A stretch of DNA of 64,000 nucleotides, from positions 1,612,001 through 1,676,000 of the forward strand of contig NZ_VIVK01000001.1 of assembly GCF_007828865.1 (NCBI RefSeq). Direction: 5' to 3'. The notes under the pieces were generated by a model. The model had not been told where the DNA came from. It saw only the letters and a list, made by a program, of their open reading frames with translations, and did not search any database. Source of the stretch: Kribbella amoyensis. Its GTDB lineage: Bacteria; Actinomycetota; Actinomycetes; Propionibacteriales; Kribbellaceae. Positions within the stretch are counted from its first letter, which is position 1, and each line of letters starts with the position of its first letter. Both the position numbers and the translations under genes were made by a program. Shown piece by piece: positions 49,536-59,388 of the stretch.

Positions 49536-50762
49536 GTGACCGAACTTGTGGACGACCTGCCGCCCAGGGATCTCGCCGAGCTGCGGCTCCGTGCCGAGCA
49601 GTACGTACGAGCCGAGGAGGACCAGCTCCTGCTGGCCTTGGTCGGCGAGCTGCGCGGCGACGGGCAGTGGTGGACCCACCTTTGGGCTCCATCGGCTGCC
49701 CTCGCCGCGCGCCGGATCGGCGATGCCCGGGCGGTCGCGCTGTTGGTGGAGGCGATCGACGGGGGGTTCAGTCAGCCCGAGTTGTTCGACGGTGAGCTGG
49801 AGAAGGTGTTCGGGGCCGACGCGGAGTGGCCGGACTGGCAGCACCGGATGGCCGCGAACATCCCGGCGCCGACGCTCGAACTGCTCGACTGGCCGGACGC
49901 AGCACCGATCGAGCTGACCTTGTACGCGATCGACCCCGCCCGGGTGGATGCCCTGCGCAACCGTCTGCCCGAGGTGGTCCCCGGCTCCGCCTGGCAGACG
50001 GTCGTCCGGTTGCTCGAATGGGTGCACGACCGGTGGGACCACGCGAACGACCACGTCGAGGACCCGGACGCGCTGACCGTGCTCGACCGGGTCGACGCCG
50101 GTGCGCGATTCGCCTGTGTCGAGTACTCGATCGTGCTCAGTCAGGCCCTCAACGCCGTCGGGATCCCGGCCCGCCGGCTCGATCTGCGGCAGCCGAACCA
50201 CCATGTCGGGGTCGGCCGCGGCCACGTGGTCAGCGAGGCGTGGATCGACGAACTGGATCGCTGGGTCCTGCTCGACGGCCAGAACGGCGCGTACTGGATC
50301 GATGCCGGCGGTACCCCGCTCGGGATCCGCGAGCTCCAGGCCCTGGCCGAGCCGCCCGCCTTCGTCCCGGCCGGATCGGTCGAGCCCCTGACCGACCAGC
50401 AGGCCGCGTCCTGGTTCACGTACTTCGCCTCGTACTCGACCACGGGCGCCGTCCCGGCCGTACCGCCGTTCGCGGCCGTGTTCCAGGGGATGCGGGTGAT
50501 CCGGACACCGCGATTGACGGGCGCGTCGGTCCACCCCGACCTGGCCGCGATCTCCACCGGACTCGGCGGCACCGTCGAACGTCCCACGGTCCGGTTCGCG
50601 CATCGGCACCCGTACGGGACCGGGATCCGGGTGAGCGGTTCGCCGTACAACGACGAGTGGGCGCTCGACCTCACCCCGGGGACCCACGAACTCACGGTCG
50701 CCGTGGTCACGCCGTACGGGACGACGGCGCCGAGGCGGTTCGCGTATCGGGTACGGGACTAG
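49536..50762 (+). CDS. Transglutaminase-like domain protein
   Basis: This 408-residue cytoplasmic protein has a transglutaminase-like Cys-His-Asp triad in residues about 180-260: Cys in RFACVEYSIVLSQALNAVG, His in GRGHVVSEAWI, Asp in WVLLDGQNGAYW. The N-terminal 150 residues are helical; the C-terminus is strand-rich (THELTVAVVTPYGT). Such proteins include proteases and deamidases; substrate unknown. It overlaps the convergent mannosyltransferase gene by four bases. Confidence 0.75.
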   Translation: MTELVDDLPPRDLAELRLRAEQYVRAEEDQLLLALVGELRGDGQWWTHLWAPSAALAARRIGDARAVALLVEAIDGGFSQPELFDGELEKVFGADAEWPDWQHRMAANIPAPTLELLDWPDAAPIELTLYAIDPARVDALRNRLPEVVPGSAWQTVVRLLEWVHDRWDHANDHVEDPDALTVLDRVDAGARFACVEYSIVLSQALNAVGIPARRLDLRQPNHHVGVGRGHVVSEAWIDELDRWVLLDGQNGAYWIDAGGTPLGIRELQALAEPPAFVPAGSVEPLTDQQAASWFTYFASYSTTGAVPAVPPFAAVFQGMRVIRTPRLTGASVHPDLAAISTGLGGTVERPTVRFAHRHPYGTGIRVSGSPYNDEWALDLTPGTHELTVAVVTPYGTTAPRRFAYRVRD

Positions 50763-51967
50763 CCGGCCCAGCGACCGGTGAAGAACGCGCACGACCAGAT
50801 CACGGCCAGGGGGATCGCGAGGGCGAAGTAGAGCCGGCCGAGCCAGGGTCTTCGGTTCGCCAGCACCGCGAGCCCGATCCACAACGGCCACCACAGCAAC
50901 GTGGCCCGGGTGAGCGAGTAGACCCAATACGACGTGACGAAGGCCGCGATGGTGCTGCCGACCCAGGCGGCCTCACCCCAGGACCGACGCCAGAGCAACC
51001 AGACGAGCAGGATCAGGCCGACGGCCAACGCGACCAGCTCGGCCCGGAACATCCAGGTCCAGTCGGTCCGATCCGCCGGGAAGTGGCCCTTGGTCGCGGC
51101 CTCGAACGTGTGCATCAGCGAGGTCCACGGCATCGTGAACTCGCGGGCCCACCCCTTCTCCTGCGCCTCCTGCCAGGCGAACCAGGACCCGTGCACCTGC
51201 TTCAGGTACGCCATGAACCCGAGCACCGGCACGGCCGGCAACGCGAGCCACGGCAGCTTCTTCCAGTCCCGGCGCTTCGACGTCGCGAACTCGACCACGA
51301 GCGCGAATGCGAGGAAGATCCCGGACACCCGCACCGTGGCCGCCAGCGCCACCAGGATCGCGGCCCGGCCCCACTTCCCCTGCCGAGCCGCCAGCCACCC
51401 GGGGAACGCGAACGCGCAGAACAGCGCCTCGGTGTACGGCGCGGCCAGGAACACCCCGACCGGTGCGGTGAACCAGATCAGCGCCGCCGTCGGCCCGAAC
51501 CGCAGCGCGTGCGGGAACTCGTACTGCGCGAGCCGGGCGAGGTAGATCCCGGCGACCGCGCTCGCGATCGCGGAGATGAGCACCCCGCCACCGACGTACC
51601 CGATCCCGAGCCAGCTCGCGGCCCGCATCAGCATCGGCAACCCGGGGAAGAACGCGGCCAACGGCGCCCCGGACGGCTCCCCGTTCGCGTACCCGAACTC
51701 GGCGATCGCCTTGAAGTGCCAGACGTCCCACTGCAACCAGGCCCGCCAGACGTCCGGGTAGTCGCTCCCACGGTTGAACAACAGCGGCGCCGACACCGCG
51801 ATCAGGAAGATCCCGGCCCGCGTGACCAGCCACCAGCCGAGCGACTCCCGCGCCATCCCGTCCGGCAGGAACCGCCGGAGTCCGACCGAAGTCAGGTCCC
51901 GAGCTCGCCGGGCCCGCCGGTGCGGCGGCTGCGGTTCGTCCGCCACCCGCTCAACCACGGACCCCAC
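50759..51967 (-). CDS. PIG-V-like mannosyltransferase family membrane protein
   Basis: This 402-residue protein has about nine membrane helices. The loop after helix 1 reads WDVWHFKAIAEFGY, with an acidic residue in the GT-C catalytic position, and FFPGLPML is typical of PIG-V/GT76-type transferases. Actinobacterial homologues near ponA are thought to act on polyprenyl-phosphate-linked mannose; this is inference. The GTG start at 51967 is uncertain, since the first 45 residues are polar and may be longer than the true N-terminus. Confidence 0.78.
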   Translation of the reverse strand: MGSVVERVADEPQPPHRRARRARDLTSVGLRRFLPDGMARESLGWWLVTRAGIFLIAVSAPLLFNRGSDYPDVWRAWLQWDVWHFKAIAEFGYANGEPSGAPLAAFFPGLPMLMRAASWLGIGYVGGGVLISAIASAVAGIYLARLAQYEFPHALRFGPTAALIWFTAPVGVFLAAPYTEALFCAFAFPGWLAARQGKWGRAAILVALAATVRVSGIFLAFALVVEFATSKRRDWKKLPWLALPAVPVLGFMAYLKQVHGSWFAWQEAQEKGWAREFTMPWTSLMHTFEAATKGHFPADRTDWTWMFRAELVALAVGLILLVWLLWRRSWGEAAWVGSTIAAFVTSYWVYSLTRATLLWWPLWIGLAVLANRRPWLGRLYFALAIPLAVIWSCAFFTGRWAG

Positions 51968-52103
51968 CCCACACCCTCAACCAGTCGCCGCCGCCCCGAG
52001 CCACCCCACCATCGTGCCTCATAGCTCCCGAGTGATCCCCTCGCTCGCCCGCCAACGCAAAGCGGCCGATCCGCAGACAGCTGCGAATCGGCCGCTCAAG
52101 GGG

Positions 52104-54368
52104 TCAGCCCCGGGTCGGTGGATCGTTCCCGTTGGTCGGATCCGCACCGGCCGGAGTCTCCGGAGTGTCCGGTGGCCCGGTCGGGAAGGTCGGGAACGTA
52201 GGCCGCCCAGGAGTCTTCGTCGGCTTCGTCTTCGTCGGCTCAGTCGTCGGCGGCGTCGAAGGCGGAGTAGAAGGCGGTGTACTCGGCGGCGTCGAAGGCG
52301 GCGTAGTCGGCGGAGTAGAAGGCGGCGGCGTATTCGTCGGCGTCGGCGTGAAGGTCGGAGTCGGCGTTCCGAGGCTGTCCTCGTCCGGCTGGTCGAACTC
52401 CTGGACCGGCTTGTTCTCCAGCGCAGGCTCCATGAAGTCCAGCCAGGTCTTCACCGGGTAGTTCCCACCGAAGAAGGCGGGATCGTCGCTGAACGGGTCG
52501 AGGTCGGACTCGCCCTCCTTGCCGGCCCGGTACAGCACCGCCGTCGACAGCTCCGGCGTGTAACCGACCCACCAGGACGTCAGGGTGTCGTCGCCGTCCT
52601 CGTACTTGTCGCACTTGCACTTCGCGTTCGCGCGGCGCTTCTCGACCGCGAGACCACCGGCGGTGCCGGTCTTGCCCGCTGCCGGGCGGTCCAGCTGCTT
52701 GGCCCGCGTGCCGGTGCCACCCTTGGCCTCGACCACCTGCTGCATCGCGTAGCTCGTGGCCTTCGCGATCTCCGGGTCGATCGCCGGGACGCCCTTGATC
52801 TTCGTCTTCTCCGACCAGGTCACCGCGCCCGTCTGGTCGCGGACCTCCTTGATCACGTGCACGGGCATGCGCGTCCCGTTCGCCGCGAAGGTGCCGTAGG
52901 CGCTGGCCATGTCGACCGTCGAAGCGTAGGCGTTCGGGCCCAGCACGAGCGCCGGCGCGTCCCGGTCGGCCTCGGGGATCTTCGGGATCCCGGCCGCCTC
53001 GGCCATGTCTGCGACCTTGCTCGGGCCGTTCTCCATCTCGTTGTCGACCAGGTCGTAGAAGGCGGTGTTCACCGACTTCTCGGTCGCGGTCAGCAGGCTG
53101 ACCGGCCCGTAGTCCTCGCCGAGCTCGTTGTCGTACTTGCCGCCGCGGATTTCGATCGGCCCGTCACCCTGGAACCGCTGCTCGAGGTCCTTGCCGTCCT
53201 TCAACGCGGCGGCGACGGCGAACGGTTTGAACGAGGAGCCCGGCCGCGCCTTGGCCGTTGCCCAGTTCAGCTGGTTCTTGACGTAGTCGAGACCACCCAC
53301 CATGGCGACCAGCTCACCGGTCTGCGGCCGGACCGAGGAGAGCCCGACGTGCAGCTCGTTCGGGCCCTTCGGCTGGTTCTTGCTGAAGACAGCCCGGACC
53401 GCGTCGATCTGGAGTTTGTAGTCGAAGGTGGTCTTGACCTTCAGGCCACCACCGACGATCTCGTCGTCGCTGTACCCGTTCTTGACCAGCTCTCGCCGGG
53501 CCATGTCGAGCAGGAAGCCCTTGGTGCCGGCGAACCGCGGGCTCTTCTTCTTCTTGTTCAGGGGCGGCAGCTTCTTGCTCCACTCCGCCGCGTTCGCCTC
53601 GGAGATCGTGCCGGACTGACGCATGCCGTCCAGGACATACCGGTAGCGGTCGAGCAGGCGCTTCTGCGTCGCCGCCGACTTGTCGTCGGGGTCGAAGACA
53701 GTGGGGTTGTTGAGGACCGTCGCGAGCAGCGCGGCCTCGTTCGGTTTCAGCTGCCGAGGATCCGGCTTGCTGAAGTACGCGTCGCCGGCCGCGGAGATGC
53801 CGTAGGCGCCCTCACCGAAGTAGATCGTGTTGAGGTAGCCCTCCATGATCTCCTTCTTGTCCGTCTGCCGGCTCAGCTTGGTGGCGATGAACAGTTCGGA
53901 GAACTTCCGGGAGAAGGTCCGCTCCTGGGTCAGGTACATGATCTTCACGTACTGCTGGGTGATCGTCGAACCACCCTGGAGCTGCTCACCCCGCGCGATG
54001 TTGAACGCCGCGCGGGCCATGCCGGACGGGGAGATGCCGGGGTTGGTCCAGAAGGTCCGGTCCTCGGCGGCTGTGACGGCGTCCTGAACGGTCTTGGGGA
54101 CCTGGTTGAGCGGAACCGACTTGCGGTTCTGGTCGAAGAAGGTCCCCAGGACGTTCTTCCCGTCGGCGTAGTACACCGTCGTCGTGTTGGTCTTGAACTC
54201 CTTGTTCGGGTCCGGGATGTCGGTCATCTGGTACCCGATGAAGAAGACCGCGGCGGCGCCGATGATGCCGACGAAGAAGAGACCGAGGAGCCAGCCCAGG
54301 GTGCGCAGGGCCCAGTGTTTCTTGCGGCGCGCGCGGGACGGGGCGGCCTTCCTACGAGCTTCACTCAC
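52104..54368 (-). CDS. ponA: Bifunctional penicillin-binding protein (ponA type)
   Basis: This 754-residue class A PBP has a basic N-terminus, one membrane helix (about 25-47), a GT51 glycosyltransferase domain (AAEDRTFWTNPGISP; GGSTITQQYVK) and a transpeptidase domain with motifs SSFK, SVN and KTGTAG. A Pro/Thr/Ser-rich disordered tail (last 110 residues) follows, with TPPSTPP repeats. It polymerises and cross-links peptidoglycan on the outer face of the membrane. The GTG at 54368 has GAGGAA eight bases upstream; 26 further upstream codons are leader. Confidence 0.93.
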   Translation of the reverse strand: MSEARRKAAPSRARRKKHWALRTLGWLLGLFFVGIIGAAAVFFIGYQMTDIPDPNKEFKTNTTTVYYADGKNVLGTFFDQNRKSVPLNQVPKTVQDAVTAAEDRTFWTNPGISPSGMARAAFNIARGEQLQGGSTITQQYVKIMYLTQERTFSRKFSELFIATKLSRQTDKKEIMEGYLNTIYFGEGAYGISAAGDAYFSKPDPRQLKPNEAALLATVLNNPTVFDPDDKSAATQKRLLDRYRYVLDGMRQSGTISEANAAEWSKKLPPLNKKKKSPRFAGTKGFLLDMARRELVKNGYSDDEIVGGGLKVKTTFDYKLQIDAVRAVFSKNQPKGPNELHVGLSSVRPQTGELVAMVGGLDYVKNQLNWATAKARPGSSFKPFAVAAALKDGKDLEQRFQGDGPIEIRGGKYDNELGEDYGPVSLLTATEKSVNTAFYDLVDNEMENGPSKVADMAEAAGIPKIPEADRDAPALVLGPNAYASTVDMASAYGTFAANGTRMPVHVIKEVRDQTGAVTWSEKTKIKGVPAIDPEIAKATSYAMQQVVEAKGGTGTRAKQLDRPAAGKTGTAGGLAVEKRRANAKCKCDKYEDGDDTLTSWWVGYTPELSTAVLYRAGKEGESDLDPFSDDPAFFGGNYPVKTWLDFMEPALENKPVQEFDQPDEDSLGTPTPTFTPTPTNTPPPSTPPTTPPSTPPSTPPSTPPSTPPTTEPTKTKPTKTPGRPTFPTFPTGPPDTPETPAGADPTNGNDPPTRG

Positions 54369-54500
54369 TGTGTGGTTCCTCGAGATCTCGCTGAAGTCAT
54401 TGCGACCCAGACTAAGGGTGCTGTGGTAACGGGCCCGAATCCGCACCGGATCGTAGCGCTACCGCCGGTCATCGGCGCATGACCCTCTCACCATCGGTGA

Positions 54501-55989
54501 TCAGCCGGTCACGTGTGGTGCCAGGAGGGTGACGGCGATCAGGGCGGTCGGGAAGCAGGCGAGGAAGAGGGTGAAGGTGTAGCCCATGATGTCGCGGGCC
54601 TTGAGGCCGAGGATGGCCAGCGTCGGCAGCATCCAGAACGGCTGTAGCAGGTTCGCGCTCGCCTCGCCCAGGTCGTACACGACGACCATCCAGCCGGCGT
54701 CCACCTTGAGCTGGTTCGCCGCCTCGAGCACGTACGGTGCCTCGATCACCCATTTGCTGCCGCCGCTCGGGACGAAGATGCCGAGGACGCACGAGTAGAT
54801 CGCGACCAGCGGCGGGAAGAGCACCTGGTTGCTTGCCTGCACCAACCACCCGGCCAGCCGCGCGGAGATCCCGGTGTACGCGATCATCCCGAAGATGCCG
54901 CCGTAGAGCGGGAACTGCAGCAGGACGCCGGCCGCCGCCGGGGCGCCGTCCCGGACCGCGCGGGCCATCCGCCACGGCCGCCAGTGCAAGCAGCAGGGCG
55001 AGCAGGAAGAGGATCAGGTTGACCGTGTTCAGGTCGAGCGCGTTGAAGAAGCTCTTCCCCTCGAAGTACCGGAACAGGTAGACGACGCCGAGCAGGACGA
55101 CGAGCAGACTGAACAACGGTGAGTGCTCCAGCCAGTCCCCCGGCCGGCGCTGCTCCCCGTCGGCGCGCTGCCCGTTGTACGCCGAACCGCGGCCCGTCAG
55201 CGGCCTGAGCTCGATGCCGAGGTCGTCGGCGGTTCGCGAGTTCCCCTCGCCGGGTGCGACGAACCACGCCATCGCCACGCCCACGCAGTACACGAGGAGC
55301 GTGGCGACCAGGGCCTGCCAGGTGAAGATGGTGTCGCTCAGCGGGATCACGCCACTCGCCCGGCCGCTCTCCCGGATCACGTCCTGGACCGGGGCCGGGC
55401 TGCTGGTCGCGCTCGCCACCTGGAGGGCGGCCGAGCCGGACAGCCCTTGCGCCCACACGGTGCCGAGGCCGAGGAACGCCATCGCGCCGAGCGCCCGGTA
55501 GTCCGCCTTCGGCACGTTCCGGGCGACCTCCTTGGCCAGGATCGCCGCGAAGATCAGGCTGAACGCCCAGTTCAGGTACGACGCGAGCATGGCGACCGCG
55601 GCGACGAACGCGACCGCGGACCGTGGGCTCCGCGGGATCCGGGCCAGCCGCGCGATCAGCCGGGCCACCGGACCGCTGGTCGCCACGGCGTACCCGCCGA
55701 TGATGATCATCGCCATCTGCAGCGTGAACGTGATCAGGCTCCAGAACCCGAGCCCCCACGCGTCGACCAGGCCATACCCCTTCGTGGCGGCCGGGTCGTC
55801 CGGGCGTTTCAGCAGCGGTTCACCGGTGACCAGCCCGAACACCAGCACCACGAAGGTGCCGACGAGCACGAACCCGAACGCGTCGGGCAGCCACTTCTCG
55901 GTGAAGGCGGTGAAGCGCAGGGCGATCCGGGCCAGCGGCCCCTCGCCCTCCGCACCGTGCCGTGCGTGCTTTGCCTGGCTCTCGGCCAT
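54501..55989 (-). pseudogene. atoE: Short-chain fatty acid transporter (AtoE) gene with one frameshift
   Basis: The first 1000 bases encode a polytopic transporter of the AtoE/TIGR00366 family (FTEKWLPDAFGFVLVGTFVV; LASYLNWAFSLIFAAILA; MAFLGLGTVWAQGLSGSAALQ). At about 54987 the frame changes, and the rest (HWRPWRMARAV, then IFVPSGGSKWVIEAPYV) continues in another frame. Removing one base (C at 54987 on the plus strand, CTT-G-CAC) restores LLLHWRPWRM and a protein of about 495 residues with the family's normal end. The change could be real inactivation or a sequencing error. The ATG at 55989 has GGAG five bases upstream. Confidence 0.85.
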
Positions 55990-56087
55990 GACTCTCCGCT
56001 CCTGGACCACGACCCTGGGTGTCGACTGATTAACGCAGATCGGCGCCTGACGTAACAGGTTTCGGGCCGGAGACGGCGAGACCGCAC

Positions 56088-56108
56088 TGACAAAGGTCGA
56101 CTTTGTCA
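56088..56108. promoter_or_regulatory. Dyad upstream of atoE
   Basis: TGACAAAG (56088-56095) and CTTTGTCA (56101-56108) are perfect arms around GTCGA, about 100 bases upstream of the atoE start. It differs in sequence from the PadR-type dyad at 56150, so a different regulator may act here. Confidence 0.5.
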
Positions 56109-56149
56109 TGAGTTGTGGATGGCTGACACCGCGCCTATCGTGACAGCAC

Positions 56150-56170
56150 GATGTATCGAACCGATACATC
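56150..56170. promoter_or_regulatory. PadR-type operator
   Basis: GATGTATCG-AAC-CGATACATC is a perfect 9-bp-arm dyad containing the ATGTAT...ATACAT core known for PadR-family operators. It sits 36 bases before the padR start. Confidence 0.75.
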
Positions 56171-56205
56171 AGGTCATGACAAACTAGACCGAGGGAGGTG
56201 GGTTG

Positions 56206-56781
56206 ATGGGAAACCGCAGTGGGGTCCTGGAGCTCGCCGTACTCGGTTTGCTGCATGAAGCGCCGATGCACGGTTACGAGCTCCGCAAGCGCGTCAACGC
56301 CCAGTTCGGGTGGGGGCGGGTGCTGTCGTTCGGGTCGCTCTACCCGTGCCTGAAGGCCATGCTCCGCAACGGCCTGATCTCGGCCGACGCCGGTACGCCG
56401 GACGGTCGCAGGCAGAAGATCGTCTACACGATCACCGCCGACGGGAAGGACCACTTCGCGCACGCGATGCGCGACGTCGGGCCGTCGGCGTGGGAGGACG
56501 ACACGTTCGGTGTCCATTTCTCGTTCTTCGGCCGGACCGACCCGGCCACCCGGTTGCGCATCCTCGAGGGCCGGCGAGCCCGGATGGAGGAGCGGCTGGC
56601 CAACTTCCGGGCGGCGATGAGCCGGACGGCGGAGCGGGTCGACGCGTACACCCTCGAGCTGCAACGGCACGGCCTGGAGTCGGCCGAGCGCGAGGTGCGC
56701 TGGCTGAACGAGCTGATCGACGGCGAACGGCGGCAGCAGCGGTCCCCTGACCATCAACCGCCCGCAACACCCCCCAACTAA
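56206..56781 (+). CDS. PadR family transcriptional regulator
   Basis: This 191-residue protein has the PadR winged helix ([23 protein letters not shown], then [19 protein letters not shown]) and a C-terminal helical dimerisation domain rich in Arg/Glu. The ATG at 56206 has GGAGG seven bases upstream. It is followed by ino1 after ten bases, the same order as M. tuberculosis Rv0047c-Rv0046c. It probably represses the padR-ino1 operon through the dyad at 56150-56170. Confidence 0.92.
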   Translation: MGNRSGVLELAVLGLLHEAPMHGYELRKRVNAQFGWGRVLSFGSLYPCLKAMLRNGLISADAGTPDGRRQKIVYTITADGKDHFAHAMRDVGPSAWEDDTFGVHFSFFGRTDPATRLRILEGRRARMEERLANFRAAMSRTAERVDAYTLELQRHGLESAEREVRWLNELIDGERRQQRSPDHQPPATPPN

Positions 56782-56791
56782 GGAGTTCCAG

Positions 56792-57871
56792 ATGACTGCG
56801 ATCCGGGTAGCGATCGTCGGTGTCGGCAACTGCGCCAGCTCGCTCGTCCAGGGCGTGCACTACTACCGCGACGCGAAGGCTGAGGAGCGCGTCCCCGGTC
56901 TGATGCACGTCCAGTTCGGCGACTACCACGTTCGGGACGTGCAGTTCGTCGCCGCGTTCGACGTCGACGGGAAGAAGGTCGGGCTGGACCTCGCGGACGC
57001 CATCGGCGCCAGCGAGAACAACACGATCAAGATCTGCGACGTGCCGCCGTCCGGCGTCACGGTGCAGCGCGGTCACACCCTGGACGGGCTGGGCAAGTAC
57101 TACCGCGAGACCATCACCGAGTCCGACGCCGAGCCCGTCGACGTCGTCGCCGCGCTGCGCGAGGCCGCGGTCGACGTCCTGGTCTGCTACCTGCCGGTGG
57201 GCTCGGAGCAGGCGGCCAAGTTCTACGCCCAGTGCGCGATCGACGCCGGCGTCGCCTTCGTGAACGCGCTGCCGGTGTTCATCGCGGGCACCAAGGAGTG
57301 GGCCGACAAGTTCACCGCGGCGGGCGTGCCGATCGTCGGCGACGACATCAAGTCGCAGATCGGCGCCACCATCACGCACCGGGTGCTGACCAAGCTGTTC
57401 GAGGACCGCGGTGTCACCGTCGACCGGACGTACCAGCTGAACGTCGGCGGCAACATGGACTTCAAGAACATGCTCGAGCGGGAGCGGCTGGAGTCCAAGA
57501 AGATCAGCAAGACCCAGTCGGTCACCTCGCAGCTGCGCGAGGAGATCGAGGACCGCAACGTGCACATCGGCCCGTCCGACTACGTGGCCTGGCTGGACGA
57601 CCGCAAGTGGGCGTTCATCCGGCTCGAGGGCCGCAACTTCGGCGACGTCCCGCTGTCGCTGGAGTACAAGCTCGAGGTCTGGGACTCGCCGAACTCGGCC
57701 GGCATCATCATCGACGCGATCCGCGCGGCCAAGATCGCCAAGGACCGCGGCGTCGGCGGCCCGATCCTCTCGGCGTCCTCGTACTTCATGAAGTCCCCGC
57801 CCGAGCAGTACGCCGACGACGTCTGCCGCGACCTCGTCGAGAAGTTCATCAAGGGCGAAGTAGAACGCTGA
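56792..57871 (+). CDS. ino1: myo-Inositol-1-phosphate synthase
   Basis: This 359-residue enzyme converts glucose-6-phosphate to inositol-1-phosphate using NAD, feeding phosphatidylinositol and mycothiol synthesis. The NAD motif is [17 protein letters not shown] (about 6-22). Conserved segments include [16 protein letters not shown] and [25 protein letters not shown]. It is of actinobacterial Ino1 length. It follows padR and ends at a strong terminator. Confidence 0.97.
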   Translation: MTAIRVAIVGVGNCASSLVQGVHYYRDAKAEERVPGLMHVQFGDYHVRDVQFVAAFDVDGKKVGLDLADAIGASENNTIKICDVPPSGVTVQRGHTLDGLGKYYRETITESDAEPVDVVAALREAAVDVLVCYLPVGSEQAAKFYAQCAIDAGVAFVNALPVFIAGTKEWADKFTAAGVPIVGDDIKSQIGATITHRVLTKLFEDRGVTVDRTYQLNVGGNMDFKNMLERERLESKKISKTQSVTSQLREEIEDRNVHIGPSDYVAWLDDRKWAFIRLEGRNFGDVPLSLEYKLEVWDSPNSAGIIIDAIRAAKIAKDRGVGGPILSASSYFMKSPPEQYADDVCRDLVEKFIKGEVER

Positions 57872-57877
57872 CCACCC

Positions 57878-57905
57878 GCGCCGGCCGGCCCCGACCGGCC
57901 GGCGC
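57878..57905 (+). terminator. Rho-independent terminator after ino1
   Basis: GCGCCGGCCGG and CCGGCCGGCGC form a perfect 11-bp stem around CCCCGA, followed by ATCTTTCT, seven bases after the ino1 stop. Confidence 0.88.
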
Positions 57906-57947
57906 ATCTTTCTGTACTTCCCCACCGTCCGCACTAGATTCGTCCCC

Positions 57948-58778
57948 GTGCGTCTTCACGTGGGTTGTGCGATGTGGTCCCACCCCGCCTGGGATCTCGG
58001 CGCCCGCGACCGCCTCCGCACGTACTCCACCTGGTGCACCGCGGTCGAAGGCAACACCACCTTCTACGCCACCCCGACCCGCGCCACCGTCGAGGGCTGG
58101 GCCGACCAGACCCCGCCCGATTTCCGCGTCGTGGTCAAGCTCCCGAAGACGATCACGCACGAACGCCGCCTCCGCAACGCCGACCCCGAGCTCACCGGCT
58201 TCCTCAGCGCTCTCGAACCCCTCGGCCCGCGCGCCCACGCGTTCTGGATCCAGCTCCCGGCGTCCTTCGCACCGAGCGATCTCGGCACCCTCGCCGCGTT
58301 CCTGCACCGCCTCCCCCGCACCCACCGGTACGCCGTGGAGGTCCGCCACCCCGCCTTCTTCGACGACGAACGGTCCGCCGCCCTCCTCGAACGCGTGCTC
58401 GCCCGAGTCGACGCGGAGTGGATCCCGTTCGACACCACGACCTTGTTCGGCCGCCCGCCGACCAGTAACGGCGAGCGCGAAGCATGGACGAACAAGCCGC
58501 GCGTCACCCGCCGCACCCGCGCCCTGACCGCGACCCCGATCGTCCGGTACATCGGCCGCGACGACCCCGAAGAGACCGCCGCGGGCTGGCAGGGCTGGGC
58601 CGACCTGGCCGCGTCCTGGCTGACCGAAGGACGGTCACCCACAGTCTTCATCCACACCCCGGACAACGTGGACGCGCTGAATCTCGCGCGCCGGTTCCAC
58701 GACGACGTCCGGACCCGGGTGCCCGCCCTCGAACCGCTCCCGGAGCCCGCTCCGACCGGTCCGCCCACCCTTTTCTGA
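57948..58778 (+). CDS. DUF72 family protein
   Basis: This 276-residue protein has the DUF72 TIM-barrel pattern: HVGCAMWSHPAW, NTTFYATPTRATVEGWADQTP (region), FRVVVKLPKTITH, FWIQLPASF, and YAVEVRHPAFF. The function is unknown. The GTG at 57948 puts the conserved Gly-Cys/Tyr start at the N-terminus. It lies shortly after the ino1 terminator and so has its own promoter. Confidence 0.88.
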   Translation: MRLHVGCAMWSHPAWDLGARDRLRTYSTWCTAVEGNTTFYATPTRATVEGWADQTPPDFRVVVKLPKTITHERRLRNADPELTGFLSALEPLGPRAHAFWIQLPASFAPSDLGTLAAFLHRLPRTHRYAVEVRHPAFFDDERSAALLERVLARVDAEWIPFDTTTLFGRPPTSNGEREAWTNKPRVTRRTRALTATPIVRYIGRDDPEETAAGWQGWADLAASWLTEGRSPTVFIHTPDNVDALNLARRFHDDVRTRVPALEPLPEPAPTGPPTLF

Positions 58779-58855
58779 CATTCTTCGCCGGCCGTTCACC
58801 GGGGCGAGGTCCGTGTCTCGCCGTCGGACCGCGTTTTGCCCTAGGTTTGTTCACT

Positions 58856-59296
58856 GTGAGGTACGACGAGTTCCGCTCTGCTTACGATGCGGTGCAACAG
58901 GCGTGCCTCGAGGCGCGGCTGGACGTGGACGGACTGGCCGCCGAGGTGTCCCGCTTGGCCCTGCTCGCCGATCAGGTGGAGCTGCGGTCGGAGCGGGAGG
59001 AGGCGTCCACCGACCTGGCCGCGCTGACCGACCTGCTCGCCATGGTCCGGCGGACCGCGCCGCCGCCCGCGTCCCCGGCGTACCGGCAGGCCTTCCAGGA
59101 GGTCTCCGTGCTGTCCGCCGAGGCGAAGGTGGACGAGGGATCCGTGACGGAGCGGTTGAACCGGGTCCAGCGGGCGATCAACCGGATCCGCAAGATCGCC
59201 GAACGCGTGGACGATCCGGGTGAGCGGTTCACGTTGCTGAAGATGACCGAGCCGCTGGTCGTGCTGGCCGACGGGCTCGAGCACTCGCGGTCCTGA
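58856..59296 (+). CDS. Small helical protein A1 of the duplicated module
   Basis: This 146-residue protein is predicted to be almost all alpha-helical, with no membrane segment or signal peptide. It starts RYDEFRSAYDAVQQACL and has a second conserved block SVTERLNRVQRAINRIRKIAE before a C-terminal helix. It is clearly paralogous to the protein encoded at 60647-61099, which shares YD.F...Y..V, SAERI/TERL.R...I..I..IAE and the final helix. It is not recognised as a known family. A GTG start after a weak leader is chosen. Confidence 0.7.
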   Translation: MRYDEFRSAYDAVQQACLEARLDVDGLAAEVSRLALLADQVELRSEREEASTDLAALTDLLAMVRRTAPPPASPAYRQAFQEVSVLSAEAKVDEGSVTERLNRVQRAINRIRKIAERVDDPGERFTLLKMTEPLVVLADGLEHSRS

Positions 59297-59388
59297 CAGT
59301 TTTCCACAGCTCGCGAATTCGTCGCTGAGCGAAGGCCCGATCTCCGTACCTTCCCTGCCGAGACACCAACTCGTCAGGGAGGTCAGGG

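Noticed and set aside
52200..52345. Short repeats resembling a CRISPR array
   Set aside because: They are irregular and encode the Pro/Thr/Ser tail of the PBP in frame; there are no spacers of uniform length and no cas genes.
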